From contig NZ_CP089518.1 in assembly GCF_025917685.1 (NCBI RefSeq), positions 436,501 through 500,500 of the forward strand: a stretch of DNA of 64,000 nt, in the 5' to 3' direction. A program made the position numbers and the translations under genes. Position 1 is the stretch's first letter. Every line of letters begins with the position of its first letter. The DNA comes from Bacillus cereus. Lineage in GTDB: Bacteria; Bacillota; Bacilli; Bacillales; Bacillaceae_G. The notes under the pieces are model-generated. The model made no database searches, was not told the DNA's origin, and saw only the letters and a list, made by a program, of their open reading frames with translations. Shown piece by piece: positions 26,672 to 35,841 of this stretch.

Positions 26672-27541
26672 ATGAGAAAAATTTTAGAAAAGGTGAGAAG
26701 AAATCGCACTTATTCGTTTGGAAAAGATTTATATGACCGGACAATGCGCGATGATGTAGCGGGCTTGGCAGCACAGCTCGCTTATTTCTTCTTGCTTGCA
26801 ATTTTTCCTGGGCTCGTTTTCTTAATTACGCTTCTTGGATTTATTCCCATTCAAACAGAGGATGTGCTTAGTTTATTAGAGGTTTATGTACCAGATGATG
26901 CGATGAACTTAATTGAAGTAAACGTAGATAAAGTTGTAAATCAGCAAAATGGTGGTTTATTATCATTCGGTTTACTATCGATGTTATGGTTTGCTTCAAA
27001 CGGGGTGAATGCGGTTATGAACGCTTTTAACCGCGCCTATGATGTGAACGAAACACGATCTTTTATTAAAACAAGAGCGTTATCAATTGTGTTTACATTA
27101 GCTATTATTTTTATGATTGTCTTTGCTTTAATTGTCCCGGTATTCGGACAAGTTATTGGAGCAGCGGTGTTTAAAGCGCTCGGTTTATCAGATAGTTTTT
27201 CTTACGTGTGGAGTATTACGCGGTTAGTAGCGAGTTTCTTCGTTTTATTCGCATTGTTTAGTTTTTTATATACATTTGCACCAGATCGAAAGTTAAAAAG
27301 AAGAGAAGTCATTTCAGGAGCAACATTTGCTACTGTAGGATGGATTGTGGTATCGTACTCATTTGCTTATTATGTAGATAAGTTTGCGAATTACGCAAAT
27401 ACATATGGTGGTCTCGGTGGTATTATTATTTTAATGTTATGGTTTTACTTGACTGGGTGGGTAATTTTACTTGGCGGTGAAATTAATGGCTTACTCCATC
27501 ATTATAGAACGGGTGACAATAATTCCCGTAATGAAAAGTGA
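26672..27541 (+). CDS. YihY/BrkB family membrane protein (YfkH-like)
   Basis: A 289-residue integral membrane protein with about six membrane segments, of the YihY/virulence factor BrkB family (once misnamed ribonuclease BN). Family marks are DDVAGLAAQLAYFFLLAIFPGLVF, the FNRAYDVNETRSF segment and YGGLGGIIILMLWFYLTGWVILLGGEIN. No clear ribosome binding site precedes the ATG, and the gap to the upstream gene is six bases, suggesting translational coupling. Homologues are proposed to be transporters or lipid-related; the function is not established. Confidence 0.87.
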   Translation: MRKILEKVRRNRTYSFGKDLYDRTMRDDVAGLAAQLAYFFLLAIFPGLVFLITLLGFIPIQTEDVLSLLEVYVPDDAMNLIEVNVDKVVNQQNGGLLSFGLLSMLWFASNGVNAVMNAFNRAYDVNETRSFIKTRALSIVFTLAIIFMIVFALIVPVFGQVIGAAVFKALGLSDSFSYVWSITRLVASFFVLFALFSFLYTFAPDRKLKRREVISGATFATVGWIVVSYSFAYYVDKFANYANTYGGLGGIIILMLWFYLTGWVILLGGEINGLLHHYRTGDNNSRNEK

Positions 27542-27581
27542 GCTCTTGTTCCATAATAAAAGGGAACAGGGGGGATATTTC

Positions 27582-27695
27582 ATGAGTAATAATAAAAAGA
27601 ATCACAACAATAAAAATAACAATAAACAAAAGAGCAGTTCGCATCCAAAGCATAAAACGAGTAGTAGTGCGAACGGGCATAATAGCTACCATTAG
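27582..27695 (+). CDS. 37-residue Asn/Lys/Ser/His-rich peptide
   Basis: A short ORF MSNNKKNHNNKNNNKQ... ending NGHNSYH, low complexity and very basic, without hydrophobic segments. CAGGGGGGAT precedes the ATG at the right distance, which is the main support. Peptides of this composition resemble minor small spore proteins, but I cannot assign one. The longer frame from 27471 overlaps the YihY gene and is rejected. A bidirectional terminator follows directly. Confidence 0.6.
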   Translation: MSNNKKNHNNKNNNKQKSSSHPKHKTSSSANGHNSYH

Positions 27696-27735
27696 AAAAA
27701 AACGGGTCCTCTATGAGGGACCCGTTTTTATTTGT
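27696..27735. terminator. Bidirectional terminator before the ZosA-like gene end
   Basis: AAACGGGTCCTC-TAT-GAGGGACCCGTTTTT; the stem is serviceable for both converging transcripts. Confidence 0.85.
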
Positions 27736-29653
27736 TTCCTTTTAATAATCGTAAGCCATTCAAAATGACAAGAATCGTACTTCCTTCATGCCCAATAACA
27801 CCGAATGGAAGAGCTAAAAATTGCAAGAAGTTTGAACAAATCAGCATTGCAATTACAGCTAGCGAAAAGATTACATTTTGCTTCACAATACGGTTCATTC
27901 GTTTTGATAAACGGATTGCTTGAGAGAGACGAGATAATTCGTTCTTCATGAGAACAACGTCTGCAGTCTCTAATGCTACATCTGTTCCTTCACCCATTGC
28001 CACACCAATACTAGCAGTAGCGAGCGCAGGTGCGTCATTTATACCGTCTCCGACCATTGCTACTGTACCGTACTTTTCTTTTAACTGCTTTATCGTTTCA
28101 ACTTTCGTTTCTGGTAAACATGATGCGTAATATTCTTTTATATTACTTTCATTGGCAATTGCTTTTGCTGTTTCTTCATTATCACCAGTAATCATGATTG
28201 CTTCTACACCAATGCTTTGCAAATCACGAATAGCGGCTATTGTTTCTTGGCGAAGGGTATCTTTTAAAGCGATCAGTCCAAGAATACCATCCTCATCACT
28301 AATATAAACGACAGTTTTTCCCTCTTTTTCAAGTGAGGTAGAAATGCCATTATGAAATGTTTTTGTTTCTTCTCCGATAAAATCAGCTTTACCAATTTTA
28401 TAAGCGTTGTTTTCTAATATTCCTTTTAATCCAAAACCAGTTACATCTTCAACGTTTTCTGGTTTTTTTATCGTAATGTCGTAAGCATGTTTTGCATATT
28501 TAACAATTGCTTCTGCTAAAGGATGTGTAGAGTGACTTTCAATCGCTGCTGTAATAGAAAGTACTTCACTTTCTGCTATGCCTTCTCGAACATATACATC
28601 TGTTACAGTAGGTTTTCCTTGTGTTAATGTTCCTGTTTTATCAAAGGCAATCGCCTTTACTGAAGCTAGACGTTCTAAATGAATACCACCTTTAAAGAGA
28701 ATACCATTTCTCGCTCCGTTTGAAATTGCTGATAAAGTTGCTGGTGTAATGGCTGCAACTAGCGCACAAGGAGAAGCGACTACAAGTAAGATCATAGCGC
28801 GATAAAACGTTTCATTCCAGCTCCAATCAAGTAAGAAATGAGGGACGAACATCATAAGCGCAACAACGAGTAGTACACCTTTTACGTATGTTCCTTCAAA
28901 TTTTTCGATGAATAGTTGTGATGGTGATTTTTCGCTTTGTGCACTTTGAACGAGACGAATAATCTTTTGGAATAATGTTTGATCGCTCGGTTTCGTAATT
29001 TTAACTTCGATAGCACCACGTAAATTTACAGTGCCGGCAAATACTTCATCGCCGAATTTTTTCTCATTCGGAATAGGTTCTCCTGTAATAGCTGCTTCAT
29101 CAATATTTGTTTCACCATTATGAATTGTGCCATCAGCAGGAACACGCTCACCTGGCTTAATTAAAATAATATCGTTAATTTCTAATTGTCCAACGGGAAT
29201 ACGTTCCTCAGTTCCGTTGGAAATACGTAATGCTTCTTCCGGTTGTAGATCAAGAAGCGCTGAAATTTCTTTTTGGCTTTTACTTAATGTATAAGATTCC
29301 ATTGCTCCACTTAATGCAAAGATGAAGATTAAAATAGCACCCTCTGCCCAGTAGCCAATAATTGCAGCACCGATAGCTGCAAAGAGCATGAGCATTTCAA
29401 CATTTAGCTCTTTCTCTTCAATTGTGTCTTCGATACCTTCTTTCGCTTTTGCAAATCCTCCAACTATATAAGCAAGGATATAGAAAGTAATACCTGCACT
29501 TATTGCCTCATTTTTTGTGAATAACCAACCAGCTAAAATGAAAATACCAGATGCGATTGCAAATATAAGTTCATAATGTTTCTTTAATGTGTCCCATAAA
29601 GAGGGATTGGGAATATCTTTTTTTTCTTGTAATGTTTTTACTTCTGAGTTCAT
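27728..29653 (-). CDS. zosA: Heavy-metal P1B-type ATPase, ZosA-like
   Basis: A 641-residue metal pump without an N-terminal HMA domain, close in length and pattern to Bacillus subtilis ZosA (YkvW), which takes up zinc under peroxide stress. Marks: actuator AITGEPIPNEKK, phosphorylation site [14 protein letters not shown] motif STHPLAEAI, and hinge MVGDGINDAPALATASIG. The membrane metal site reads SPC (VVASPCALVAA) instead of the CPC of CadA/CopA exporters. A PerR-like site lies upstream. Zn2+ transport is inferred from the family. Confidence 0.87.
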   Translation of the reverse strand: MNSEVKTLQEKKDIPNPSLWDTLKKHYELIFAIASGIFILAGWLFTKNEAISAGITFYILAYIVGGFAKAKEGIEDTIEEKELNVEMLMLFAAIGAAIIGYWAEGAILIFIFALSGAMESYTLSKSQKEISALLDLQPEEALRISNGTEERIPVGQLEINDIILIKPGERVPADGTIHNGETNIDEAAITGEPIPNEKKFGDEVFAGTVNLRGAIEVKITKPSDQTLFQKIIRLVQSAQSEKSPSQLFIEKFEGTYVKGVLLVVALMMFVPHFLLDWSWNETFYRAMILLVVASPCALVAAITPATLSAISNGARNGILFKGGIHLERLASVKAIAFDKTGTLTQGKPTVTDVYVREGIAESEVLSITAAIESHSTHPLAEAIVKYAKHAYDITIKKPENVEDVTGFGLKGILENNAYKIGKADFIGEETKTFHNGISTSLEKEGKTVVYISDEDGILGLIALKDTLRQETIAAIRDLQSIGVEAIMITGDNEETAKAIANESNIKEYYASCLPETKVETIKQLKEKYGTVAMVGDGINDAPALATASIGVAMGEGTDVALETADVVLMKNELSRLSQAIRLSKRMNRIVKQNVIFSLAVIAMLICSNFLQFLALPFGVIGHEGSTILVILNGLRLLKGNK

Positions 29654-29723
29654 TAATACTCGCTCCTTCCGAATTCTTATTGAGAAAAAGAATCAAAATC
29701 GAAACCCCTATAAAACGACGAAA

Positions 29724-29748
29724 GCTGCCATCCGTAACGGATAGCAGC
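29724..29748. other. Stable hairpin in the zosA 5' leader
   Basis: GCTGCCATCCG-TAA-CGGATAGCAGC forms an 11-bp stem with one G-U or mismatch, 70 bases before the zosA start on the minus strand. No long T run follows on either strand, so it may be a mRNA structure rather than a terminator. Confidence 0.5.
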
Positions 29749-29782
29749 ATTTCTGTTGAAACTGATTTTAATAGTTATTAAG

Positions 29783-29797
29783 TTGTAATTATTCTAC
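29783..29797. promoter_or_regulatory. PerR-like box between zosA and the DMT gene
   Basis: TTGTAATTATTCTAC matches the Bacillus PerR consensus TTATAATTATTATAA in 12 of 15 positions. zosA is a known PerR target in Bacillus subtilis, which supports the call; the position, about 130 bases from the start codon, fits a promoter-proximal operator with a long leader. Confidence 0.5.
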
Positions 29798-29925
29798 AGT
29801 ATAGCATATGTTTTTATGAGATGATATGTTTTTGTTTCTATTATAAACGGAAAACTTGTGTTTTTGCACTTCCTTTGGTATATATGAATATTGTTCATAA
29901 AAAGATCGGAAAGGAAGACAGCAAG

Positions 29926-30876
29926 TTGAAGACAGAGAAATTTTTCACCCATCCGATTGGCGTATTTATTGCTGCAATAGTAGCAACCTTTTTATGGGGA
30001 AGCGCATTTCCCTTTATTAAATTAAGCTATGTTGAACTTGGAATTCAGCCACAAGAAGTCGGAGAACAAATATTATTTGCGGGTTATCGCTTTTTCTTAT
30101 CTGGTGCAATGCTCTTATTATTTTTTAAAGCGTTAGGAAAAGATATGCAGTTCAAAAAGGGAACAGGGAAGCAGTTAGTTCAAATTGGTTTGTTCCAAAC
30201 TTTTCTTCAATATATATGTTTTTATATTGGAATGAGTTACAGTTCAGGAATTGAAGGAGCGATTATTTCAGGAACATCATCATTCTTTCAAATTTTACTC
30301 GCGCACTTTTTATATAAAGATGATGCTCTAAATATGAGAAAAGTAATTGGGGTATCTATCGGTTTTTGTGGTGTGATTTTGGTGAATGTACCGAGTGATG
30401 GAAGCTTATCATTCCACTTTGGAATAGGTAGCTTATTACTTCTTGGGGCAGCAATGATGTATTCGTATGGAAATATACTAGCAAAAGAAGGTAGTAAAAC
30501 GTTAGATATTGGGTATATGACAGCATACCAAATGATTTTTGGATCAATTGGGTTACTATGTATAGGGGCATTTCAAGTTGGAGTAATACCATTTACATTT
30601 AACCTACATGCAATACTTATGCTCATATATTTATCGTTCTTATCGGCAGCGGGATTTTGTATATGGAATACAATTATGAAGTATAACAAAGTAGGAAAAG
30701 TTTCGATGTATATGTTCTTTATACCAGTGTTTGGTGTGTTACTATCCAGTCTAATTTTAGGTGAAGCAATTCATTCCTTTGTACTATTTGGATTAGCATG
30801 TGTTGCAGCGGGAATTATTGTAGTAAATCGTGCTCCGGCTAAACAGAAAATTGAGCAAGAAAAACAGGTAGCATAG
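29926..30876 (+). CDS. DMT (EamA) superfamily transporter
   Basis: A 316-residue membrane protein with ten hydrophobic segments in two EamA repeats; the first opens FIAAIVATFLWGSAFPFIKL, typical of the family. The TTG at 29926 is preferred because AAGGAAG lies nine bases upstream and the first membrane segment then begins near residue 10. An ATG at 29884 would add a 14-residue hydrophilic extension without a ribosome binding site and cannot be excluded. It probably exports a metabolite; the substrate is unknown. Confidence 0.82.
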   Translation: MKTEKFFTHPIGVFIAAIVATFLWGSAFPFIKLSYVELGIQPQEVGEQILFAGYRFFLSGAMLLLFFKALGKDMQFKKGTGKQLVQIGLFQTFLQYICFYIGMSYSSGIEGAIISGTSSFFQILLAHFLYKDDALNMRKVIGVSIGFCGVILVNVPSDGSLSFHFGIGSLLLLGAAMMYSYGNILAKEGSKTLDIGYMTAYQMIFGSIGLLCIGAFQVGVIPFTFNLHAILMLIYLSFLSAAGFCIWNTIMKYNKVGKVSMYMFFIPVFGVLLSSLILGEAIHSFVLFGLACVAAGIIVVNRAPAKQKIEQEKQVA

Positions 30877-30900
30877 AGAACAGAAAAACGATTAAAATGG

Positions 30901-30927
30901 AAGAACAGCACTGTTCTTCTTTTTTTT
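30901..30927 (+). terminator. Terminator of the DMT gene
   Basis: AAGAACAG-CA-CTGTTCTT followed by CTTTTTTTT. Confidence 0.85.
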
Positions 30928-31000
30928 ACATAGAAAAAGGAAAACGTGCTATATGTAACGAAAAAAAGATAGAAAAAGCATTTATTGAGGAGAACATATT

Positions 31001-31681
31001 ATGAATGTACTTTACATTGTGTTAGTCGGGCAAATTATTCTTTTTTTAATGGGAGCAATTTATGCAATAGGACAGACGAAAAGAACGAGAAATAATATGC
31101 CGTTGCCGTTAGTGGTTCGTCTTATTCTGAGTTTTTCTTTAACTGGTAGTGCAATTTGGATATGGTTACAAGATCCGTCGGTAGAATACAGTACATGGGT
31201 TGCACTTGGTATGACTTTATCAACTATAGGAGATTTATTTATGGCAGGATTGATTCCAATTGGTCATCGATTAATTGGAGGAATGGTTACTTTCGCTCTT
31301 GCACATTGCTTCTATGTGAAAGCATTTTTACAAACAGGTATTTCATGGAATGGTTTTTGGATTGGTTTACTCGTATACGGACTCTTTTTAATTATAGGAT
31401 GGTTCTTTTTTATCCGAAATGAAAAACAGGATAAATTATTTACGATAGGGGCTCTAATTTACGGTTTGTGGGTCGGAGGAATGGCTTGTTTTGCATTCGC
31501 CTTATATTACGAGAATACAGGAATATGGTGGGTGCCAGCACTTGGTGGTTTATTGTTCGTGATTTCTGATTTTATTATCGGTGTTACAGATATCGGGGGG
31601 CGCAAACTGAAGTATGAACCACTTTGGATTTGGTTTACATATGTCGCAGCGCAGATGTGTATTGTATATGTAGGATTATAA
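31001..31681 (+). CDS. YhhN/TMEM86 family membrane protein (lysoplasmalogenase-like)
   Basis: A 226-residue protein with about seven membrane segments. The acidic membrane motifs STIGDLFMAG and FVISDFIIGV match the YhhN/TMEM86 family, whose animal members hydrolyse the vinyl ether bond of lysoplasmalogens. Bacillus is not known to make plasmalogens aerobically, so the substrate here may differ. GAGGAG precedes the ATG. It is monocistronic between two terminators. Confidence 0.82.
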   Translation: MNVLYIVLVGQIILFLMGAIYAIGQTKRTRNNMPLPLVVRLILSFSLTGSAIWIWLQDPSVEYSTWVALGMTLSTIGDLFMAGLIPIGHRLIGGMVTFALAHCFYVKAFLQTGISWNGFWIGLLVYGLFLIIGWFFFIRNEKQDKLFTIGALIYGLWVGGMACFAFALYYENTGIWWVPALGGLLFVISDFIIGVTDIGGRKLKYEPLWIWFTYVAAQMCIVYVGL

Positions 31682-31732
31682 AAAGATACTCTCAAAAATA
31701 GTAGATAGGCTATTTTGAGAGTATCTTTTTTA
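31681..31732 (+). terminator. Terminator of the YhhN gene
   Basis: AAAAGATACTCTCAAAATAG-like arm pairs with CTATTTTGAGAGTATCTTTTT. The remaining 31733-31968 shows no gene; a TATAAT at 31935-31940 may belong to the signal peptidase promoter. Confidence 0.88.
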
Positions 31733-31968
31733 TTACTATGCTACTATATTTTTCTGTTTGATTTATGTAGTACTTTATATTTTCTAAGCATGAATTTAAT
31801 AGAAAAAGTCCCGCTTGGTAGATAGGGGATATAGTATATAAAAATAGCAAATTTATGAGAGTTATTATTTTTATATTTGTAATATTCTAATGTTGTAATT
31901 CAGAATTTTGTGGAAATTAATCGGTCGGAGTACTTATAATAAAAATAAAAAGATGATGAGATGGTGGA

Positions 31969-32505
31969 ATGATGCAAAAGAAAAAACGTTTGCGTGAATT
32001 CTTTGAAATAATTGCAATAGCATGTTTATTAGTGTTTTTGGCAAAAATCTTTTTGTTTTTTCCTACGACTGTAAAAGGAGCATCGATGAGGCCGACGTTA
32101 CAAGATGGAGATAAAGTAATCATTAATAAACTTGCCAAGAAATTTGAAAGTTATGAGAGAGAGGATATTATTGTCGTGAAGACAGATAATTTTTACGTGA
32201 AGAGAGTTATTGGATTGCCAGGAGATGTAATTGAGATGAAGAATGATCAATTATATGTTAATCATCAAGTGAAAAACGAAGAGTATTTAAATAATAATAA
32301 AAAACAGGCAGAAAAATTACTTATCAATTTAACTGAAGATTTTGGACCGATTACAATTCCTAAAAATAAAATTTTTGTGATGGGAGATAATCGTTTAGTT
32401 AGTAGGGATAGTAGGAACGGCTTAGGGCTCATTGATAGAACAGAAGTATTAGGAAAGCTCATGGCGATATATTATCCATTTGAACATGTGAAAATTGTAA
32501 ATTAA
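31969..32505 (+). CDS. lepB: Type I signal peptidase
   Basis: A 178-residue membrane-bound serine protease that removes signal peptides from secreted proteins. It has a basic N-terminus, one membrane anchor (about residues 13-31), the catalytic serine in VKGASMRPTL (S39) and the general-base lysine in YVKRVIGLPGD (K78). Box E is FVMGDNRLVSRDSRNG. Two adjacent ATG codons (31969 and 31972) both follow a weak GGTGG; either may be used. It is one of several SipS-type paralogues expected in the cereus group. Confidence 0.93.
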   Translation: MMQKKKRLREFFEIIAIACLLVFLAKIFLFFPTTVKGASMRPTLQDGDKVIINKLAKKFESYEREDIIVVKTDNFYVKRVIGLPGDVIEMKNDQLYVNHQVKNEEYLNNNKKQAEKLLINLTEDFGPITIPKNKIFVMGDNRLVSRDSRNGLGLIDRTEVLGKLMAIYYPFEHVKIVN

Positions 32506-32511
32506 AAATAA

Positions 32512-32546
32512 GAAAAACCAAGCGAATTAGTTGCTTGGTTTTTCTT
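32512..32546 (+). terminator. Terminator of the signal peptidase gene
   Basis: AAAAACCAAGC / GCTTGGTTTTT stem with a T-rich tail. Confidence 0.88.
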
Positions 32547-32567
32547 GTTTAAACAGTTGATGTTGTA

Positions 32568-32664
32568 TTTATCCCGCATCCACTGCCCATAAACGCCCGA
32601 TTGATGCGGGCTAATAATCAGTGGGGGATGAACAAAAACCCCACTGATTAAAGTTTCACTTTAT
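32568..32664 (+). repeat. bcr1-type repeat, copy 2 (5' hairpin deleted)
   Basis: It begins TTTATCCCGC and ends TTTCACTTTAT, giving exact TTTAT at both ends. The GCCCGATTG core and the AATCAGTGGGG / CCCCACTGATT hairpin are present, but the large CCCCACCT hairpin seen in the 50938 copy is missing. Its right end overlaps the 3' end of the minus-strand TPR/dynamin-like gene. Confidence 0.8.
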
Positions 32665-35412
32665 TGTTTCTTGTGAAGCGATAGTTTCAATATTTAACAT
32701 GAATTTTTTTTGTAACAATTGCAATTTAAATAGTGTTAAAGGATCATGATAAGTTTCTGGATTGGTTCTTAGCTTTGTTAATGTTTGCTCATCTTCTTGT
32801 ATTTCAAGTTGGGCCGCTTCTACAGTTTGTTTCAATATGCTAAGAGGGTCTTTAAAGAACATCATGATATCACGTTCTAGCGCACCTTCAAATACTTCAA
32901 ATTGAAGGAAGAATTGTTTTGAAATCATCTGAGCAACTTCTGTATAATCTTCTGTTTCAATATATTGTTTATATTTATTTGATAGCATAGATTGGTTTTT
33001 TTGCATATTACCGAATAATTTCCCTGCACTTTTTAAGAAAAATTGTGTTGGTGTAAAGCGTAATAAAATATTGATGTTAGCCACTGTAATTCTGTTCGTC
33101 ATTCTTGCAACATCTCTATCCCAGTCATCTAGTAATTTGAAATCGCAAGGAAGTTTAATACGCTCTTCCTCATAGAGTTTATTAAAGGTATCGCCCATTT
33201 CATCTAAATAAGCCTGAGCTTGGATGAATTCATTATGAGCAGTTTCAATCCACTCTTGAATAGACTGAGTAAACTTAGGAAGAAGCACTTGCTGTACATG
33301 CTTTTGAATTCTTTCATTCATTGCTACATTTAGTTCTTCATGGACTAATTTGAAATCACTATCTTCTTGAACGAGATCAGAGCAACTCTGCAACAATTCA
33401 GGGATTTGAGAATGTATATCCCGCGTAATCTCTTCTTTCGTTAAAAGATAAGATTCTGTAATAGAACGAATTTTATCTTTTTGGATGGCAGTAAGATTAT
33501 TAATAAAACCATCAAGTTTCACTAAAATATGCTTATTCCAGCGGACTGATTTCACTAACGTATTTTCTAATTCCACACGTTCATTTAAAAGGTATGCAAT
33601 TGTTTTTTGGATAAACCATAATAATTTTTCAATGCGTTCTTTTTCCACGTTACGCTGAGTAAGGTTAGAAAGAATAGAGTCTGTTACATTACCTAGCTGT
33701 TCACTACTCTCTTGGGAAGGAGAATAAGGGAACAATTGTGCTTCAGGGAAATGTACGAGTATTTTCTTTTTAATGTTGTTCGTGATGTTTTCGCTAGTAT
33801 TCGTATCAATTGTTTGTAAGATGAATTGAATCTGTAAATTAGGTACTTGCTCACGAATATATAGTAATGTATTGAGCTCTTCATCATGTAATGGTGAAGC
33901 TGAATTTAGTACATAGATGAGACTATCTGCTGCCTGTAAGTATTCGAAATGAGAGCTGTTTTTGTCAAGTTGTCCATGCATAGTAGGTGTGACAAGGAAT
34001 GAAAACTTATTTTTTCGTAAAAATCTACTTGGTAATTTAACTTCAATACATTTTTTTTCTAGTTCTGACTGAGAAGGTACCGCCAGTATGTTATGAAGTT
34101 CGTCAAAGTTTGGTATATTTCGTATATCTAGCTCTGTAAGCTCAGTTATTTCAGTTTGACTATCATCTTTAAATGTAATTGCAGTTGTTATAGTCTCATT
34201 TAATATATTTTCGCCTAGTATAGAGTTAATAAAGGCTGATTTATCATAATCGCTAGCTCCTGCTACTAGAAGTTGTGCAACGTTTAAATCGTATAACTCA
34301 CGAACAAGTAGTGTGAATTGATGACCTAAATCTACATCATTCTTCTCAGCCCATACAGCAATCGTTTCAAATAATGTTGATACGTCAGCCATATCAACAT
34401 TTGAATGAGCTGATGCATTTGAGAGTAAGGCACCTGCACTTTTTACAAGTAATGATTCTAGGGTTGTCGGTGAAACTTCATTCCATGCTAATACTGCTGC
34501 GGAGACAAGTAAAGAATCTTCCGCTTTTGTTAAACTAAACCAATTTGTTAATAAATCTGGTACAAGTCCTTGTAATTCGTGCATGAAATGTTGTCCAGTA
34601 ATCAATTCGAAGTACGTCTCTTGATAGCGAGTAGAAATTTCATTCCAATCGTCATTAGCATCTACTTCAATATGTAAGAATAAGTGATTTATTGTTTGAA
34701 TCCAAGGTAGATGGAATGATTCATTTTCATAGCTATTCCAAAGTGAAATAACAAGTTCTTTAAACTGAACTTGATCAATAGCGTATAAGGCTTTTAAAGA
34801 TTCATAGAAATACTCAGGTTTTATTTTGTTGGTAAAGCCTCTGTTTACATAATTGATTAAAGTATCAAACCAGTGTAATGATTTTGTTCGAATTCCTTCT
34901 TGAACAGCGAGTTCAATAGCATTATTCCAATCTTCTTGTTTTTCATAGAATGATCGAGCGATTGCAGTAATATTTGGATAGTTCGGTTGAAACGCAACAG
35001 CTTCACTAATCGTCTTAAATGCTAGACCTAAACGATTTTGCTCGATATAAAGAGAAAGAAGTTGTAGGGAAACTTCCATCGTAAGAGTTGTATCTTCTGT
35101 TTGGATAGATGTATAAATTTCTTCTGCTTTTGGTAAGAAATCTAATTCGAAATAAGCATCTGCAATATTCTTCATGGCCCAGAGAGCAAGTTCATTATTT
35201 ACTTTCTCCCATTTGAATATAGCGGCTTCAAAGTCTTTAGTTTGAAAATAAACTTCACCTTGTGCAAAGCGAATATTAGATATATTGGAGAATTCATTTT
35301 TCGATTCATTTATATATGCTTCACCGAGTACTTCCGTTACCGGGATGGAAGGGTCTTCTGTTAAAAATGTTTTATAGTAAATCTTTTGGATAAATTGTTT
35401 TTCAATGGTCAT
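32656..35412 (-). CDS. TPR protein with degenerate dynamin-like GTPase core
   Basis: A 918-residue cytosolic protein. Residues about 40-160 form tetratricopeptide-like helical repeats; a GTPase-like domain follows, with a P-loop at 385-392 reading GASDYDKS (the usual G before K is D), a TT pair near 409 in the G2 position, TPTMHG at 475-480 in place of DTPG, and QTID at 533-536 in place of TKxD. The C-terminal 350 residues are predicted long helices, as in dynamin stalks. It may bind lipid or partner proteins with weak or no GTP hydrolysis. The stop codon comes from a bcr1 repeat. It is known as a GTPase/TPR hypothetical in relatives; the role is unknown. Confidence 0.75.
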   Translation of the reverse strand: MTIEKQFIQKIYYKTFLTEDPSIPVTEVLGEAYINESKNEFSNISNIRFAQGEVYFQTKDFEAAIFKWEKVNNELALWAMKNIADAYFELDFLPKAEEIYTSIQTEDTTLTMEVSLQLLSLYIEQNRLGLAFKTISEAVAFQPNYPNITAIARSFYEKQEDWNNAIELAVQEGIRTKSLHWFDTLINYVNRGFTNKIKPEYFYESLKALYAIDQVQFKELVISLWNSYENESFHLPWIQTINHLFLHIEVDANDDWNEISTRYQETYFELITGQHFMHELQGLVPDLLTNWFSLTKAEDSLLVSAAVLAWNEVSPTTLESLLVKSAGALLSNASAHSNVDMADVSTLFETIAVWAEKNDVDLGHQFTLLVRELYDLNVAQLLVAGASDYDKSAFINSILGENILNETITTAITFKDDSQTEITELTELDIRNIPNFDELHNILAVPSQSELEKKCIEVKLPSRFLRKNKFSFLVTPTMHGQLDKNSSHFEYLQAADSLIYVLNSASPLHDEELNTLLYIREQVPNLQIQFILQTIDTNTSENITNNIKKKILVHFPEAQLFPYSPSQESSEQLGNVTDSILSNLTQRNVEKERIEKLLWFIQKTIAYLLNERVELENTLVKSVRWNKHILVKLDGFINNLTAIQKDKIRSITESYLLTKEEITRDIHSQIPELLQSCSDLVQEDSDFKLVHEELNVAMNERIQKHVQQVLLPKFTQSIQEWIETAHNEFIQAQAYLDEMGDTFNKLYEEERIKLPCDFKLLDDWDRDVARMTNRITVANINILLRFTPTQFFLKSAGKLFGNMQKNQSMLSNKYKQYIETEDYTEVAQMISKQFFLQFEVFEGALERDIMMFFKDPLSILKQTVEAAQLEIQEDEQTLTKLRTNPETYHDPLTLFKLQLLQKKFMLNIETIASQETIK

Positions 35413-35607
35413 GTTCGTTCCCCCTGTATAATTTAGAAAAATGATGTTGTATGTAAAAGGGTGCGTGTTACTCTAATAGGTAGAAGTTGCATCATATAGA
35501 CCAAACTATGTTTTTGCTAGATATATCATTTTTCCTGAGAGTTAAACCGTTGCAAAAAGTAACTTTCCTTTATTGTAACAAAAAAATAAGCCTATGAATT
35601 TTTATTT

Positions 35608-35708
35608 TTTAATCCTGCTATTTGCGGGCTGTCCGTAAAAGCCCGATTGCTGTGGGCTAATAATCAGTGGAGATGGACAAAACCCTACGGATTAAAGTTT
35701 TACCTTAT
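35608..35708 (+). repeat. bcr1-type repeat, copy 3 (diverged)
   Basis: TTTAATCCTGC at the left, the core GCCCGATTG, TAATCAGTGG, and GTTTTACCTTAT at the right. It is related to the other copies but with several substitutions. The 429-base gap between the dynamin-like gene and the DedA gene otherwise shows no gene; 35709-35841 probably holds the DedA promoter. Confidence 0.75.
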
Positions 35709-35841
35709 CTCTGTTAAAGGAATGAATAGAAGTAGAGTTCAATATAAAAACACTGTATATTGAATATGTATACCATGTTTGCCTTAAAGATAGAACGGGC
35801 ACAATATGGAATAACGATCGTGCATAGGATGTGTCTTCCGA

